From Fulvivirga sediminis (GTDB lineage: Bacteria > Bacteroidota > Bacteroidia > Cytophagales > Cyclobacteriaceae), in NCBI RefSeq assembly GCF_016757215.1, contig NZ_JAESIY010000005.1, forward strand, positions 1 through 64,000: 64,000 bases of DNA. Direction: 5' to 3'. This document shows, one piece after another, positions 26,889 through 36,209 of the stretch (the first letter of the stretch is position 1; the number at the start of each line of letters is the position of its first letter). The position numbers and the translations under genes are program-made. The notes beneath the pieces are model-generated. The model ran no database searches. It saw only the letters and a program-made list of their open reading frames with translations, and was not told the origin of the DNA.

Positions 26889-27455
26889 CTAACCTTCTTC
26901 TTCTATGGTCTTTACTAGTTTGTTATACCATGCTTCTCCGTACTTTCTAATCAAAGCATCCTTTACAAATTTATAAATAGGCACTTGCAGCTCAGAGCCC
27001 AAGGTACAGGCATCATCACATATATCCCACCTATCATAATTCAAAGCATCAAACTCATCATATTTTGTTATTCTAACAGGGTATAAATGACAGCTGATAG
27101 GCTTTTTAAAATCGATTTTACCATCTTGCTGCGCCTGCTCTATACCACATTTAAGAATACCCTTTTCATCATATATGGCATAGGCGCATTCCTTCCCCTC
27201 TATGGTAGGAGTAGAAAAGTCATCATCATCATCTAAGATATATCTCCCTTGCTCAGAAATAGCCTTTTTACCCTCTTCAGAAAGGTAAGGCTCTACATCT
27301 TTATAGATTTCATCCAAAATTTTAAGTTCACTTTCCTCTAGCGGAGCTCCTAAATCTCCCTCCACACAGCAAGCACCTTTGCACTTGTCTATATTACAAA
27401 CAAAGAATTTTTCCTTTACGTCATCAGATAAAATGACATTATCCAGCTCTATCAT
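26889..27455 (-). CDS. DUF3109 cysteine-rich protein
   Basis: A 188-residue protein of the DUF3109 family, widespread in Bacteroidetes and related to YkgJ-type proteins thought to bind a metal or iron-sulfur cluster. The cysteine motifs are [11 protein letters not shown] (starting at C20), [21 protein letters not shown] and CDDAC. Function unknown. A TAAATTTG element ends 4 bases before its ATG, so the mRNA may be leaderless. Confidence 0.85.
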   Translation of the reverse strand: MIELDNVILSDDVKEKFFVCNIDKCKGACCVEGDLGAPLEESELKILDEIYKDVEPYLSEEGKKAISEQGRYILDDDDDFSTPTIEGKECAYAIYDEKGILKCGIEQAQQDGKIDFKKPISCHLYPVRITKYDEFDALNYDRWDICDDACTLGSELQVPIYKFVKDALIRKYGEAWYNKLVKTIEEEG

Positions 27456-27459
27456 ATTG

Positions 27460-27467
27460 CAAATTTA
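27460..27467 (-). promoter_or_regulatory. -7 element directly at the DUF3109 start
   Basis: Minus-strand TAAATTTG (TAnnTTTG match) separated from the ATG by only 4 bases. Transcription would begin at or just before the start codon. Confidence 0.5.
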
Positions 27468-27630
27468 TACCGATCAAAATTCCTAAACAGGGATTAAAGA
27501 CAAAAAGATCACTTCAAGTAGTTTAATTACATATTTCACTTTAAATATTAATATTCCTTTGATATTAACCTCTCCATATATTAATTTCTCATTAATCGGC
27601 GTTCATTCTAAAATTCTCATTATATTCAGT

Positions 27631-27638
27631 TAATTTTG
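27631..27638 (+). promoter_or_regulatory. -7 element of the uvrD-like gene
   Basis: TAATTTTG matches TAnnTTTG, 39 bases before the helicase ATG. The rest of the 222-base divergent gap (27456-27677) shows no other feature. Confidence 0.45.
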
Positions 27639-27677
27639 AATGTTAGAAATCTAAACAGGAAGGATTAAAGTTCGAGA

Positions 27678-29942
27678 ATGGATTATTTAAAAAGCCTCAA
27701 CGAGCCCCAATATGAAGGCGTGGTAAATACAGACGGTCCTACCATGATTATCGCGGGTGCGGGTTCGGGAAAAACAAGAGTACTTACTTATCGTATTGCT
27801 TACCTGATGGAAAAAAAAGGAGTAGATCCTTTTAACATATTATCACTAACATTTACCAATAAGGCCGCAAAAGAAATGCGTGACCGTATAGAGAAGGTAG
27901 TAGGCACCGATGCCCGAAACCTATGGATGGGTACTTTCCACTCTGTATTTGCCCGTATACTCAGGTCTGAGGCCGACAGGTTAGGCTACCCAAGCAACTT
28001 CACCATCTACGATGCTGATGACGCTAAGCAGCTCATAAAATCGATAGTAAAAGAAATGAACCTGGATGACAAGGTATACAAGCCCAACGTGGTACTTAAT
28101 CGTATCTCTGGCGCTAAAAACCGACTTATATCCTGGAGAGAATACATCAAAAATCCTATATACCGAGCTGATGATGAAAGCAACATGAAGCCAGAGTTAG
28201 GCAGAATATATAAGACCTACTCCGAGCGTTGTTTCAAAGCTGGTGCTATGGATTTTGACGACCTGTTATTTAACACTAATGTGCTTTTCAAAGAGCATTT
28301 AGATGTGCTAAATAAATACCAGCAACGCTTTCATTACGTAATGGTAGATGAGTTTCAGGATACTAACATATCTCAGTACCTGATTACTAAAAAGCTCTCT
28401 GCCGTTCGTCAAAACATATGCGTAGTGGGAGATGATGCTCAAAGTATCTATGCCTTCCGTGGAGCCGATATTCAAAACATTCTTAATTTTGAGAAGGATT
28501 ACCCTGACCTGAGAGTAATAAAACTGGAGCAAAACTATCGTTCTACTAAAAACATAGTAAACGCTGCCAACTCTATTATTAGTAGAAACCGTGCACAGCT
28601 CAAAAAAGATGTATGGACAGCCAATGACTCAGGTACACTGATAGAGCTTTTAAGAGCCACTTCTGATAATGAAGAAGGCAAGTTGGTAGCCTCCTCCATT
28701 TTTGAGGAGAAGATGCAAAATCATTTAAAAAACAGTGATTTCGCCATTCTTTACAGAACCAACAGTCAGTCGAGGGCTATGGAAGAAGCCTTACGCAGAA
28801 TGAACATCAAGTACAAAATAGTGGGTGGTCTTTCTTTCTACCAAAGAAAAGAGATTAAAGATCTGATGGCGTATTTGAGGTATTCTATCAATCATAATGA
28901 TGAACAATCTTTAAGACGTATCATCAACTACCCCAAGCGAGGCATTGGAGACTCCAGCCTTGATAAGATCATTGTAGCCGCTAATGAGAATAACATAGGC
29001 CTTTGGGATGTTCTCACTAACATCAGCTCTTACATGCCTGGCAGAGTAGCTAATGCCGTAATGGACTTTGTTACTTTAATTAAACGGTTTAAAATCGATA
29101 TTGAAAAAAAAGATGCTTTTGAAGCAGCCAACCTAATAGCCAAAGGTTCTGGTATACTCAAAACTCTGTATGAAGATAAAACGGTAGAAGGCCTAAGCAG
29201 ATACGAAAACGTACAGGAACTACTCAACGCTGTAAAAGAATTTGTTGATGACCCTGATAAAGAAGACAAATCACTAGGATCCTTCCTGCAAGAAATAGCG
29301 CTCATCACCGGAGTTGATAATGACAAAGATGATGACGATGACAAAGTCACCATGATGACCATACACATGGCTAAAGGACTGGAGTTTAAAAATGTGTACA
29401 TAGTGGGTATGGAGGAAGATCTCTTCCCTTCACAGATGATGCTGAGCAGCCGGGCCGACCTAGAAGAAGAAAGACGGCTATTCTATGTAGCCATAACTAG
29501 AGCCGAACATAAGCTATACTTATCTTACGCACTATCTCGCTACCGTTTTGGAAGATTAAAAAATTGCGAACCAAGCCGTTTTATTGATGAAATAGACCCA
29601 TCGTTTATAAAAGTCAGTAAGAGGCACTCAAAAGTAGAATCAAGACCGTCATCGGAGGGCAACGGCGACTTTGCTAAAAGCTTTGTAAGTGGTATTAAAA
29701 GAACCACCTCTTCGCAGCCTCTGACCAGAAAATCTAACTACAAGGCTCCTGTAGATTTCAAACCTAGTGACACCTCTACCCTAAAAACTGGCATGAAGGT
29801 AGAGCACCCTAAGTTTGGCTTTGGAAAAGTAGTAGAAATGGACGAAAGCGGCGCCAATCGCAAGGCTACAGTCAACTTTGACGACTTTGGAGAAAAAACA
29901 TTATTACTTAGTTTTGCTAAATTACGAATTCACTCTAATTAG
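27678..29942 (+). CDS. pcrA: UvrD/PcrA-family ATP-dependent DNA helicase
   Basis: SF1A 3'-5' helicase of 754 residues acting in nucleotide excision repair and replication-fork maintenance. The Walker A motif GAGSGKT is at 27-33. Walker B is VDEFQDTN, motif III is VVGDDAQSIYAFRGA, motif IV-V is TIHMAKGLEFKNVY and motif VI is VAITRAEHKLYLS. The C-terminus has a Tudor-like tail (GMKVEHPKFGFGKVVEMD), as in PcrA proteins that bind RNA polymerase. The following DUF4290 gene starts 21 bases later. UvrD versus PcrA naming is arbitrary. Confidence 0.95.
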   Translation: MDYLKSLNEPQYEGVVNTDGPTMIIAGAGSGKTRVLTYRIAYLMEKKGVDPFNILSLTFTNKAAKEMRDRIEKVVGTDARNLWMGTFHSVFARILRSEADRLGYPSNFTIYDADDAKQLIKSIVKEMNLDDKVYKPNVVLNRISGAKNRLISWREYIKNPIYRADDESNMKPELGRIYKTYSERCFKAGAMDFDDLLFNTNVLFKEHLDVLNKYQQRFHYVMVDEFQDTNISQYLITKKLSAVRQNICVVGDDAQSIYAFRGADIQNILNFEKDYPDLRVIKLEQNYRSTKNIVNAANSIISRNRAQLKKDVWTANDSGTLIELLRATSDNEEGKLVASSIFEEKMQNHLKNSDFAILYRTNSQSRAMEEALRRMNIKYKIVGGLSFYQRKEIKDLMAYLRYSINHNDEQSLRRIINYPKRGIGDSSLDKIIVAANENNIGLWDVLTNISSYMPGRVANAVMDFVTLIKRFKIDIEKKDAFEAANLIAKGSGILKTLYEDKTVEGLSRYENVQELLNAVKEFVDDPDKEDKSLGSFLQEIALITGVDNDKDDDDDKVTMMTIHMAKGLEFKNVYIVGMEEDLFPSQMMLSSRADLEEERRLFYVAITRAEHKLYLSYALSRYRFGRLKNCEPSRFIDEIDPSFIKVSKRHSKVESRPSSEGNGDFAKSFVSGIKRTTSSQPLTRKSNYKAPVDFKPSDTSTLKTGMKVEHPKFGFGKVVEMDESGANRKATVNFDDFGEKTLLLSFAKLRIHSN

Positions 29943-29963
29943 ATATTAATCCCCTTATTATTA

Positions 29964-30602
29964 ATGGAATATAACACAAGCCAACCTGCTTTGATACTCA
30001 GAGAATACGGCAGGAATGTACAAAAGCTCGTAAAGTATATTAAAACAATAGAAGACAAAGAAGAGCGCTCTCAAAAGGCAGCTACTTTGATAGAGCTGAT
30101 GAGACAGGTTACCCCTTCTGTAAAGGAAACTATAGAAACCAACCAAAAGCTATGGGACGACCTTTACATCATGGCTAATTTTGACTTGGATATAGACAGT
30201 CCCTTCCCTCCTCCTGAAACGTCAGTGATTAATAAAAAGCCTAAACGCATGGATTATGTATACCACCATGTGAAATATAAGCACTATGGCAAAAATATAG
30301 AGCTTTTAATTAACCAGGCGATTGATAAAGAGGATCCTCAGGAAAAAGAAGATGCCATCATTTATATAGGCAAGCTGATGAAGAGCTTCTACAGCAGCTG
30401 GAACAATGAGGTAATCGATGATGCCATTATTCTTGAGAATATGAAGAGCATTTCTAAGGGTAAGCTAGACATCGATTTAGAGAAGGTGAAGGAAGACAAT
30501 CTGTTTGAAAGGCTTTATAAGAACAAACGCAAGACCAACAACCAAAGGTCTTCAAAAAACGATAACCGCAAATCAAACAACAGAAGGAGAAGAAAAAATT
30601 AA
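29964..30602 (+). CDS. DUF4290 protein
   Basis: A 212-residue protein of the DUF4290 family, conserved in Bacteroidetes and of unknown function. The N-terminal segment (REYGRNVQKLVKYI) and the repeat-like YGKNIELLINQAI near residue 110 both look helical. The C-terminal 30 residues are strongly basic and Asn/Arg-rich, suggesting nucleic-acid or ribosome contact. Its stop is immediately followed by the murA ATG with no gap, so the two are co-transcribed. Confidence 0.85.
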   Translation: MEYNTSQPALILREYGRNVQKLVKYIKTIEDKEERSQKAATLIELMRQVTPSVKETIETNQKLWDDLYIMANFDLDIDSPFPPPETSVINKKPKRMDYVYHHVKYKHYGKNIELLINQAIDKEDPQEKEDAIIYIGKLMKSFYSSWNNEVIDDAIILENMKSISKGKLDIDLEKVKEDNLFERLYKNKRKTNNQRSSKNDNRKSNNRRRRKN

Positions 30603-31916
30603 ATGAGTTCTTTCAAAATTCAGGGAGGCAACACTCTCAAAGGAGAAATAATACCACAAGGAGCTAAGAATGAAGCTCTTCAAATAATAGCAGCTACTCT
30701 ACTTACAGAGGAGCCCGTTACTTTGCACAAAATCCCTAACATACGGGACGTAAACAAGCTGATAGAGCTAGTAGGAGATTTAGGGGCCAGTGTAGAAAAA
30801 CTGGATTCAGAATCATACCGTATTACAGCGAAAAATCTGAATGTAGACTTTCTAGAATCAGAACAATACAAAAACAAAGCTGCATCATTAAGAGGATCTA
30901 TTATGATATTAGGACCTCTATTGGCTCGTTATGGTAAAGCCAAAATACCGAAACCAGGCGGAGACAAAATAGGTAGAAGAAGATTAGATACTCACTTCCT
31001 TGGATTCATAAAATTAGGAGCCAAGTTTAACTATTCCTCTAAAGACAGTTTTTACACCATTGACGCTTCTAACCTACATGGTGCTTACATGCTTTTGGAT
31101 GAAGCCTCTGTAACCGGAACGGCTAACATACTCATGGCTGCTGTATTGGCTAAAGGCAAAACCACTATCTATAATGCTGCTTGTGAGCCATACATACAGC
31201 AACTATGCAAAATGCTTAATCGCATGGGTGCCAAAATTGAGGGCATAGGCTCTAACCTACTGACCATTGAGGGGGTGGATCAACTAGGAGGCACCGAGCA
31301 TACTTTACTCCCTGATATGATTGAAATAGGTAGTTTCATAGGCTTGGCTGCTATGACTCAATCTGAAATAACCATTAAAAACGCAGGAGTACAGGAATTA
31401 GGACTTATACCTGAAGTCTTCAAGAAATTAGGGGTAAATATGATCATTCAAGATGATGATATTATGATACCTGCCCAAAAACGCTATGAGATTGACACTT
31501 TTATAGATGGTTCCATCATGACGGTTGCTGATGCTCCATGGCCCGGCTTTACACCTGACCTTCTGAGTATTGTACTAGTTACAGCCATTCAGGCTAAGGG
31601 GACGGTATTAGTCCATCAGAAAATGTTTGAGAGCCGCTTATTTTTCGTGGATAAGCTCATAGACATGGGGGCTCAAATTATCCTATGTGATCCGCATAGA
31701 GCCACGGTAATAGGGCTAGACAGGAAGCAACCGCTTCGCGGCATTAAGATGTCTTCACCTGATATTAGAGCGGGTGTATCTTTACTTATTGCGGCACTAT
31801 CAGCAGAAGGAGAAAGTATTATATCAAATGTAGAACAGATCGACAGAGGGTATCAAAACATTGATGAGAGATTGAATTTATTAGGAGCTGATATTCAAAG
31901 AATTGAACAACACTAA
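30603..31916 (+). CDS. murA: UDP-GlcNAc enolpyruvyl transferase MurA (Cys-to-Asp variant)
   Basis: First committed enzyme of peptidoglycan synthesis, adding enolpyruvate from PEP to UDP-GlcNAc. It has 437 residues. GAKNEALQIIAATLL holds the conserved Lys/Asn pair. The loop that in E. coli reads GGCAIGARPVDLH is here GGDKIGRRRLDTH, so the fosfomycin-target Cys is D121 (codon 30963-30965). MurA enzymes with this Asp remain active and resist fosfomycin (known from Mycobacterium and Chlamydia). The ATG abuts the DUF4290 stop. Confidence 0.95.
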   Translation: MSSFKIQGGNTLKGEIIPQGAKNEALQIIAATLLTEEPVTLHKIPNIRDVNKLIELVGDLGASVEKLDSESYRITAKNLNVDFLESEQYKNKAASLRGSIMILGPLLARYGKAKIPKPGGDKIGRRRLDTHFLGFIKLGAKFNYSSKDSFYTIDASNLHGAYMLLDEASVTGTANILMAAVLAKGKTTIYNAACEPYIQQLCKMLNRMGAKIEGIGSNLLTIEGVDQLGGTEHTLLPDMIEIGSFIGLAAMTQSEITIKNAGVQELGLIPEVFKKLGVNMIIQDDDIMIPAQKRYEIDTFIDGSIMTVADAPWPGFTPDLLSIVLVTAIQAKGTVLVHQKMFESRLFFVDKLIDMGAQIILCDPHRATVIGLDRKQPLRGIKMSSPDIRAGVSLLIAALSAEGESIISNVEQIDRGYQNIDERLNLLGADIQRIEQH

Positions 31917-31935
31917 TTGAAATGTGTTTCAATTA
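31914..31935. repeat. Inverted repeat after murA
   Basis: TAATTGAAA (31914-31922) and TTTCAATTA (31927-31935) are perfect 9-base arms around TGTG. The left arm contains the murA stop codon. It may be a weak terminator or stability hairpin without a T tract, or a dyad operator for the following mscS gene. Confidence 0.4.
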
Positions 31936-31955
31936 AATAAATAAACCTCAAAACA

Positions 31956-32774
31956 ATGGAATACCTAGAGCAGGCCAAAACCTTTCTTGCAACTAGAGGA
32001 GTAGAACTAGGCCTAATGATTATCAAAGCTGCTGTAATTCTAATTATAGGCTTACAGGTGGTGAAGTTTCTTTCCAGAACTTTTTCTAAGTTTATGGATA
32101 GTCGAAATTTTGACGCATCTCTTAAGCCTTTTCTCAAAAGCCTTTTCCATAACATACTCTTGATATTACTAATATTGAGCGTGCTGGCTACTTTAGGCAT
32201 TGAGATGACCTCTTTCGTCGCAATCATTGGAGCAGCAGGTTTGGCTATTGGTTTGGCACTGCAAGGATCTTTACAAAACTTCGCTGGAGGTGTAATCATT
32301 CTTACCCTAAAACCATTTAAAGTAGGCGATTATATAGACGGTGGTAGCGTATCTGGAACGGTCAAAGAGATACAAATCTTCCATACCATACTAGCTACAC
32401 CTGATAATGTTAGAATAACCGTTCCTAACGGCCAGCTGTCTAACAATTCTATTAAAAACTACTCCGCTAATGATACCCGAAGAGTAGATTTAGTATTTGG
32501 TATAGGCTATGATGATGATATTAAAAAAGCAAAGGAGATACTTCTTAACATGGTAAAATCAGATGAGCGGGTATTAGCAGATCCGGCCCCTTCTGTAACT
32601 GTAGCCAGCTTAGGAGATAGCTCCGTAAACTTTAATGTAAGGCCTTGGGTCAATCGTGCAGATTATTGGGATGTTTATTGGGACTTCCAAGAAAACGTGA
32701 AACTAGAATTTGATAAAAACGGCATATCTATTCCTTTCCCTCAGCGCGATATACATATCTACAACGAAAAGTGA
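31956..32774 (+). CDS. mscS: Small-conductance mechanosensitive channel, MscS family
   Basis: Protects against osmotic downshock by releasing solutes. It has 272 residues with three membrane segments (about 18-36, 60-80, 85-110). The pore-lining TM3 is IIGAAGLAIGLALQGSLQNF, and the cytoplasmic beta domain (GGSVSGTVKEIQIFHT, VPNGQLSNNSIKN) and C-terminal alpha/beta domain follow. It is 39 bases after murA and is followed by a strong terminator that ends the uvrD-DUF4290-murA-mscS run. Confidence 0.94.
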   Translation: MEYLEQAKTFLATRGVELGLMIIKAAVILIIGLQVVKFLSRTFSKFMDSRNFDASLKPFLKSLFHNILLILLILSVLATLGIEMTSFVAIIGAAGLAIGLALQGSLQNFAGGVIILTLKPFKVGDYIDGGSVSGTVKEIQIFHTILATPDNVRITVPNGQLSNNSIKNYSANDTRRVDLVFGIGYDDDIKKAKEILLNMVKSDERVLADPAPSVTVASLGDSSVNFNVRPWVNRADYWDVYWDFQENVKLEFDKNGISIPFPQRDIHIYNEK

Positions 32775-32797
32775 TTTAGATCATATGATTAAAAATG

Positions 32798-32826
32798 AGC
32801 CATCTGTAACCAGATGGCTTTTTTTT
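32798..32826 (+). terminator. Terminator after mscS
   Basis: AGCCATCTG (32798-32806) pairs with CAGATGGCT (32811-32819) around TAAC, followed by a run of eight T. Confidence 0.95.
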
Positions 32827-32865
32827 GTCCTTTATTTGTAGGCGTAACCAAAAAGAAGATGAGTA

Positions 32866-34695
32866 ATGAAAGTAAGGCGTAGCATTATGAGCATGTTGTT
32901 CATTTTATTAATAATGACCAGCTGTACTACCAAAAAAGACGACACACCTGTACCTGAAAAACAAACAAAAAAGACTGAATTTGACACCTATTGTAACCCT
33001 GTGGACATAGACTATAGCTATATGTCTCACTATGCCTATAGAGGCGTTTCCTATCGCTCAGGAGCTGACCCTGCAGTAATTAACTACAAAGGAAAGTTCT
33101 ATATGTTCGTGACGCGGTCTCATGGCTATTGGGTTTCTGATGACATGAGCCATTGGAAGTTTATAAAGCCACAAAGCTGGTACTTTAATGGCAGCAACGC
33201 ACCTGCAGCTGCTGTTCTCAATGACGAAATCATTGTATTAGGTGATCCTTCAGGTCATGGAGCTGTTATTAAAACTAACAATCCAGAATTAGGTGATTGG
33301 CAAACTACATATAGCGTAATTCCAATATCTATTCAAGACCCCGACTTATTTGTAGATGATAATGGCAAAGTATATCTATATGAAGAATCATCCAACCTTT
33401 ACCCTCTAAGGGCGGTAGAGCTAGACCCAAATAACCATTTTGTACCAAAAGAAGAGCAAAAAGACCTTTTCAAACTTCATCCAGACCAGCATGGCTGGGA
33501 ACGTTTCGGTCAAGATCACAAGTCAGACATAGACCCATATCTGGAAGGCCCATGGATGAGTAAGCATAATGGAAAATATTACTTGGAATACAGTGCCCCA
33601 GGCACACAGTGGAATGTATATGCTGATGGAGTTTATACCAGTGACAGTCCCCTTGGACCTTTCGAATACGCTCCCTACAACCCTATTTCATACAAACCAG
33701 GAGGCTTCCTTACCGGGGCAGGACACGGCAGCACAGTAAAAGACAATCAAGGACACTACTGGCATTTTGCCAGCATGCCCATTTCTGTAAACTATAAGTT
33801 TGAAAGAAGAATAGGTATGTTCCCTGCTGGATTTGAAGATGATCAGATGTACGTAAACACAGCCTATGGTGATTACCCTCATTACCTACCTCATGTAGAG
33901 CTAGAAGACAACAAAAACCGCTTTACAGGGTGGATGCTGCTCACCTATAAAAAGCCTGCTACCAGCAACTCTACCATAAGCGGAGTAGAGCGCAAAGTAG
34001 TAGATGAAAGTGATACTGGTTTTATGCTGGAACAGGAAGAGCCTAATTACTCAGCTGCTATGGTAACAGATGAAAACATCCGTACCTACTGGGTAGCAGA
34101 AAACAGTAGCGATTCTCTTTACCTTCAGGTTGACTTAGAAAAAGAGATGACAGTAAATGCTGTTCAGCTTAATTTTCAAGATTTCAACTCTAATATCTTT
34201 GGCAGACCAGACACCTTGAAATATCAGTTTACCATTGATTACTCTACTGATGGCAAAAACTGGAGCACCATGTTTGACTACAGCAAAAACGAAAGAGATC
34301 AGCCTCATGCTTACATTGAGCTTGAAGAGCCGGTAGAAGCACGCTATGTACGCTATAATAATTTGCATATACCACATAAATACTTGGCCATATCTGACTT
34401 CAGAGTATTTGGAAAAGGCCATGAAGCCGTCCCTGCCACACCAGCTAATTTCAAAGCCAATAGGCAGGAAGACCGCAGAAATGCTAACCTAACCTGGGAG
34501 CCTTCAGACTCCGCCATAGGCTATGTAGTTTACTGGGGAATAAGAAAAGACAGGCTAAATAACTCTGTGATGATTTACGAAAAAAATGCCTATGAACTAA
34601 GGGCATTAAATACAAATCAAAAATATTATTATCAGGTAGAAGCCTTCAGCGAAAATGGAACATCAGAAAAAAGTCCCATTTTAGAAACTGAATAA
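32866..34695 (+). CDS. GH43-like lipoprotein with discoidin and fibronectin III domains
   Basis: A 609-residue exported lipoprotein. The signal peptide ends in LIMTSC with lipidated C20. A five-bladed-propeller GH43 domain spans about 40-350, with the expected general base D68 (SGADPAVI), the pKa-modulating Asp in QDPDLF (D158/D160) and the acid E227 (YLEGPW). An F5/8 type C (discoidin) domain covers about 385-515 (DENIRTYWVAE, VEARYVRYNNLHIP), then a fibronectin III domain to the end. It probably trims plant or algal polysaccharide arabinose/xylose/galactose side chains at the cell surface; the substrate is unknown. No SusC/SusD pair is nearby. Confidence 0.85.
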   Translation: MKVRRSIMSMLFILLIMTSCTTKKDDTPVPEKQTKKTEFDTYCNPVDIDYSYMSHYAYRGVSYRSGADPAVINYKGKFYMFVTRSHGYWVSDDMSHWKFIKPQSWYFNGSNAPAAAVLNDEIIVLGDPSGHGAVIKTNNPELGDWQTTYSVIPISIQDPDLFVDDNGKVYLYEESSNLYPLRAVELDPNNHFVPKEEQKDLFKLHPDQHGWERFGQDHKSDIDPYLEGPWMSKHNGKYYLEYSAPGTQWNVYADGVYTSDSPLGPFEYAPYNPISYKPGGFLTGAGHGSTVKDNQGHYWHFASMPISVNYKFERRIGMFPAGFEDDQMYVNTAYGDYPHYLPHVELEDNKNRFTGWMLLTYKKPATSNSTISGVERKVVDESDTGFMLEQEEPNYSAAMVTDENIRTYWVAENSSDSLYLQVDLEKEMTVNAVQLNFQDFNSNIFGRPDTLKYQFTIDYSTDGKNWSTMFDYSKNERDQPHAYIELEEPVEARYVRYNNLHIPHKYLAISDFRVFGKGHEAVPATPANFKANRQEDRRNANLTWEPSDSAIGYVVYWGIRKDRLNNSVMIYEKNAYELRALNTNQKYYYQVEAFSENGTSEKSPILETE

Positions 34696-34701
34696 TAACA
34701 C

Positions 34702-34744
34702 AAGCAAAAGGCCTTTAAGAGTGATTCTTAAAGGCCTTTTGCTT
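34702..34744. terminator. Strong bidirectional terminator between GH43 gene and prs-like gene
   Basis: A perfect 19-bp stem pairs 34702-34720 with 34726-34744 around GTGAT. The core is AAAAGGCCTTT on both sides, giving U tracts in both directions between two convergent genes. Confidence 0.93.
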
Positions 34745-34763
34745 TTCATCTTGATCATTGTCT

Positions 34764-35675
34764 CTAATGCATAGCTATCTCATTAATTAAATTAGAAACG
34801 CTTCTTACCTCAAGAAAATCATCCTCTATTTTCATTACATTCGGATGAGTATCAGAGGTTATCACTTTTTCTATCAGTCCACAATTTTTCAATCTTTCAA
34901 AGCCATTATTAATAAACAAACCGTGGGTGGTTATCACATATATTTTTTCAGCTCCGGCCTCGTGATACACTTTGGCGGCATTAACTATACTGCCTCCTGA
35001 GCGAATCATATCATCATAAATTATCACCGTTTTACCACGGACATCCGCATTAACAGCACTAATCTCTGTTTGATCTTCCTCAAGTCTTCTTTTCAAGACA
35101 AAAGCAGCATTTACCCCCAGGTCGTTCGCTAAAGATTCCACCCATTTAGCACGACCGGCATCAGTACTCGCCATTACAAAATTATCACCCCCGTACTCAC
35201 GGGCTGCATCATGCACTATAGATTTACAATATATATGCACTGCTCTAATATTACTTTCAAAGTAATGAGGGATACCTTCAGTGTGTAAATCAAAAAGAAA
35301 AATACGATTCCCTTTATAACTATTGGGTATATTACTTAGCAACCTGGCCCGTGTTTTAGCAGCTACCACCTCTCCATTTTTAACTCTTCTCTCCATAGTG
35401 GAGTAGCCAAAGTAAGGAACCACCAATCGTAATGAGTTTGCTCCCAGACTAACAATGGTAGAAGCAAGATCATAGATCTCTAATGTAGCTTCATCATTTA
35501 TAGTACCTCCTAATAATATTATATTACGATCTTCTACTTCAGTAAGAATTCTCTGATAACGTTCTCCATCAGAAAACTTCCTCACTTCCACCTCTCCTGC
35601 CTCAAGCTTGTTAGATGATAAAACCTGCTGAGCTAAATATTCATAGTCAGTAGTGTGGAATAGTATTTTTTTCAT
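34764..35675 (-). CDS. Divergent ribose-phosphate pyrophosphokinase (PRPP synthetase-like)
   Basis: A 303-residue member of the Prs family (ribose-5-phosphate + ATP to PRPP). EVRKFSDGERYQRI, the metal-site DLHTEGIPHYF (129-139) and the PRPP loop VIIYDDMIRSGGSI (217-230) are present. It departs from canonical bacterial Prs. The catalytic flexible loop is shortened (DAGRAKW instead of DHGGVTRARK), the PRPP loop reads IRSGGS rather than IDTAGT, and the allosteric region is changed (YSTMERRVKNGEVVAAK). It may be a second, specialised Prs or an enzyme with a related substrate. The HAD-like gene lies 41 bases upstream on the same strand, suggesting an operon. Confidence 0.78.
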   Translation of the reverse strand: MKKILFHTTDYEYLAQQVLSSNKLEAGEVEVRKFSDGERYQRILTEVEDRNIILLGGTINDEATLEIYDLASTIVSLGANSLRLVVPYFGYSTMERRVKNGEVVAAKTRARLLSNIPNSYKGNRIFLFDLHTEGIPHYFESNIRAVHIYCKSIVHDAAREYGGDNFVMASTDAGRAKWVESLANDLGVNAAFVLKRRLEEDQTEISAVNADVRGKTVIIYDDMIRSGGSIVNAAKVYHEAGAEKIYVITTHGLFINNGFERLKNCGLIEKVITSDTHPNVMKIEDDFLEVRSVSNLINEIAMH

Positions 35676-35716
35676 GTAAATGGTGTTGCAAGCCTATTAA
35701 AATGCTTAGTGATTAT

Positions 35717-36154
35717 TTAATTGGTAATAGTATTAAAATCCTCAGAGGTCATTAAAGTCATTACTTCTTTCCAATCTTCAAGTGGATCGAAGCCTGCTTT
35801 ATCTTCAAACAAAACATTGAAATAAGGCTTATTTTCATAATAGCCATAACTCTCACTCCTTACCTCCGGATTTTCGTTTATATAGTCGAAGAAAATGTCA
35901 TTCTCTTCAAAAAAACGGAGGTAATTTTCCAATTCATGAGGATGAGAACAGGTGTATAAAATGCTAACCACATCCTTCCGTTTGGTAATAATCTGCAATG
36001 TCTCCTTAGCCAGAGGATAAAATTCGGTTGGAATTTCTTCAGCTGACCAATTGGGTTTGATAATAGTATCATGTATATCGAATGCCCAGTATGTTCTATC
36101 CCACCCTTTTCTCTCAGCATGCACAAATGCATTTTTTATTGCTTTGGTAATCAT
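35717..36154 (-). CDS. HAD-like protein with altered motif I
   Basis: A 145-residue protein with HAD-superfamily layout. Motif I is WAFDIHDTII (D26, then H28 where the usual second Asp stands), motif II is ILYTCSHP (T68) and motif IV is VLFEDKAGFDP (D118, K119, D123). It lacks a large cap domain, so if active it is a small-molecule phosphatase or nucleotidase. The His replacement of the acid/base Asp questions ordinary phosphatase chemistry. It is encoded 41 bases upstream of the Prs-like gene on the same strand; a linked role in phosphoribose or nucleotide metabolism is inference. Confidence 0.65.
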   Translation of the reverse strand: MITKAIKNAFVHAERKGWDRTYWAFDIHDTIIKPNWSAEEIPTEFYPLAKETLQIITKRKDVVSILYTCSHPHELENYLRFFEENDIFFDYINENPEVRSESYGYYENKPYFNVLFEDKAGFDPLEDWKEVMTLMTSEDFNTITN

Positions 36155-36209
36155 TGTTATTATATTTTTATCAACCCCGTGATCAATACTACTTAAATAT
36201 AATATTTGT

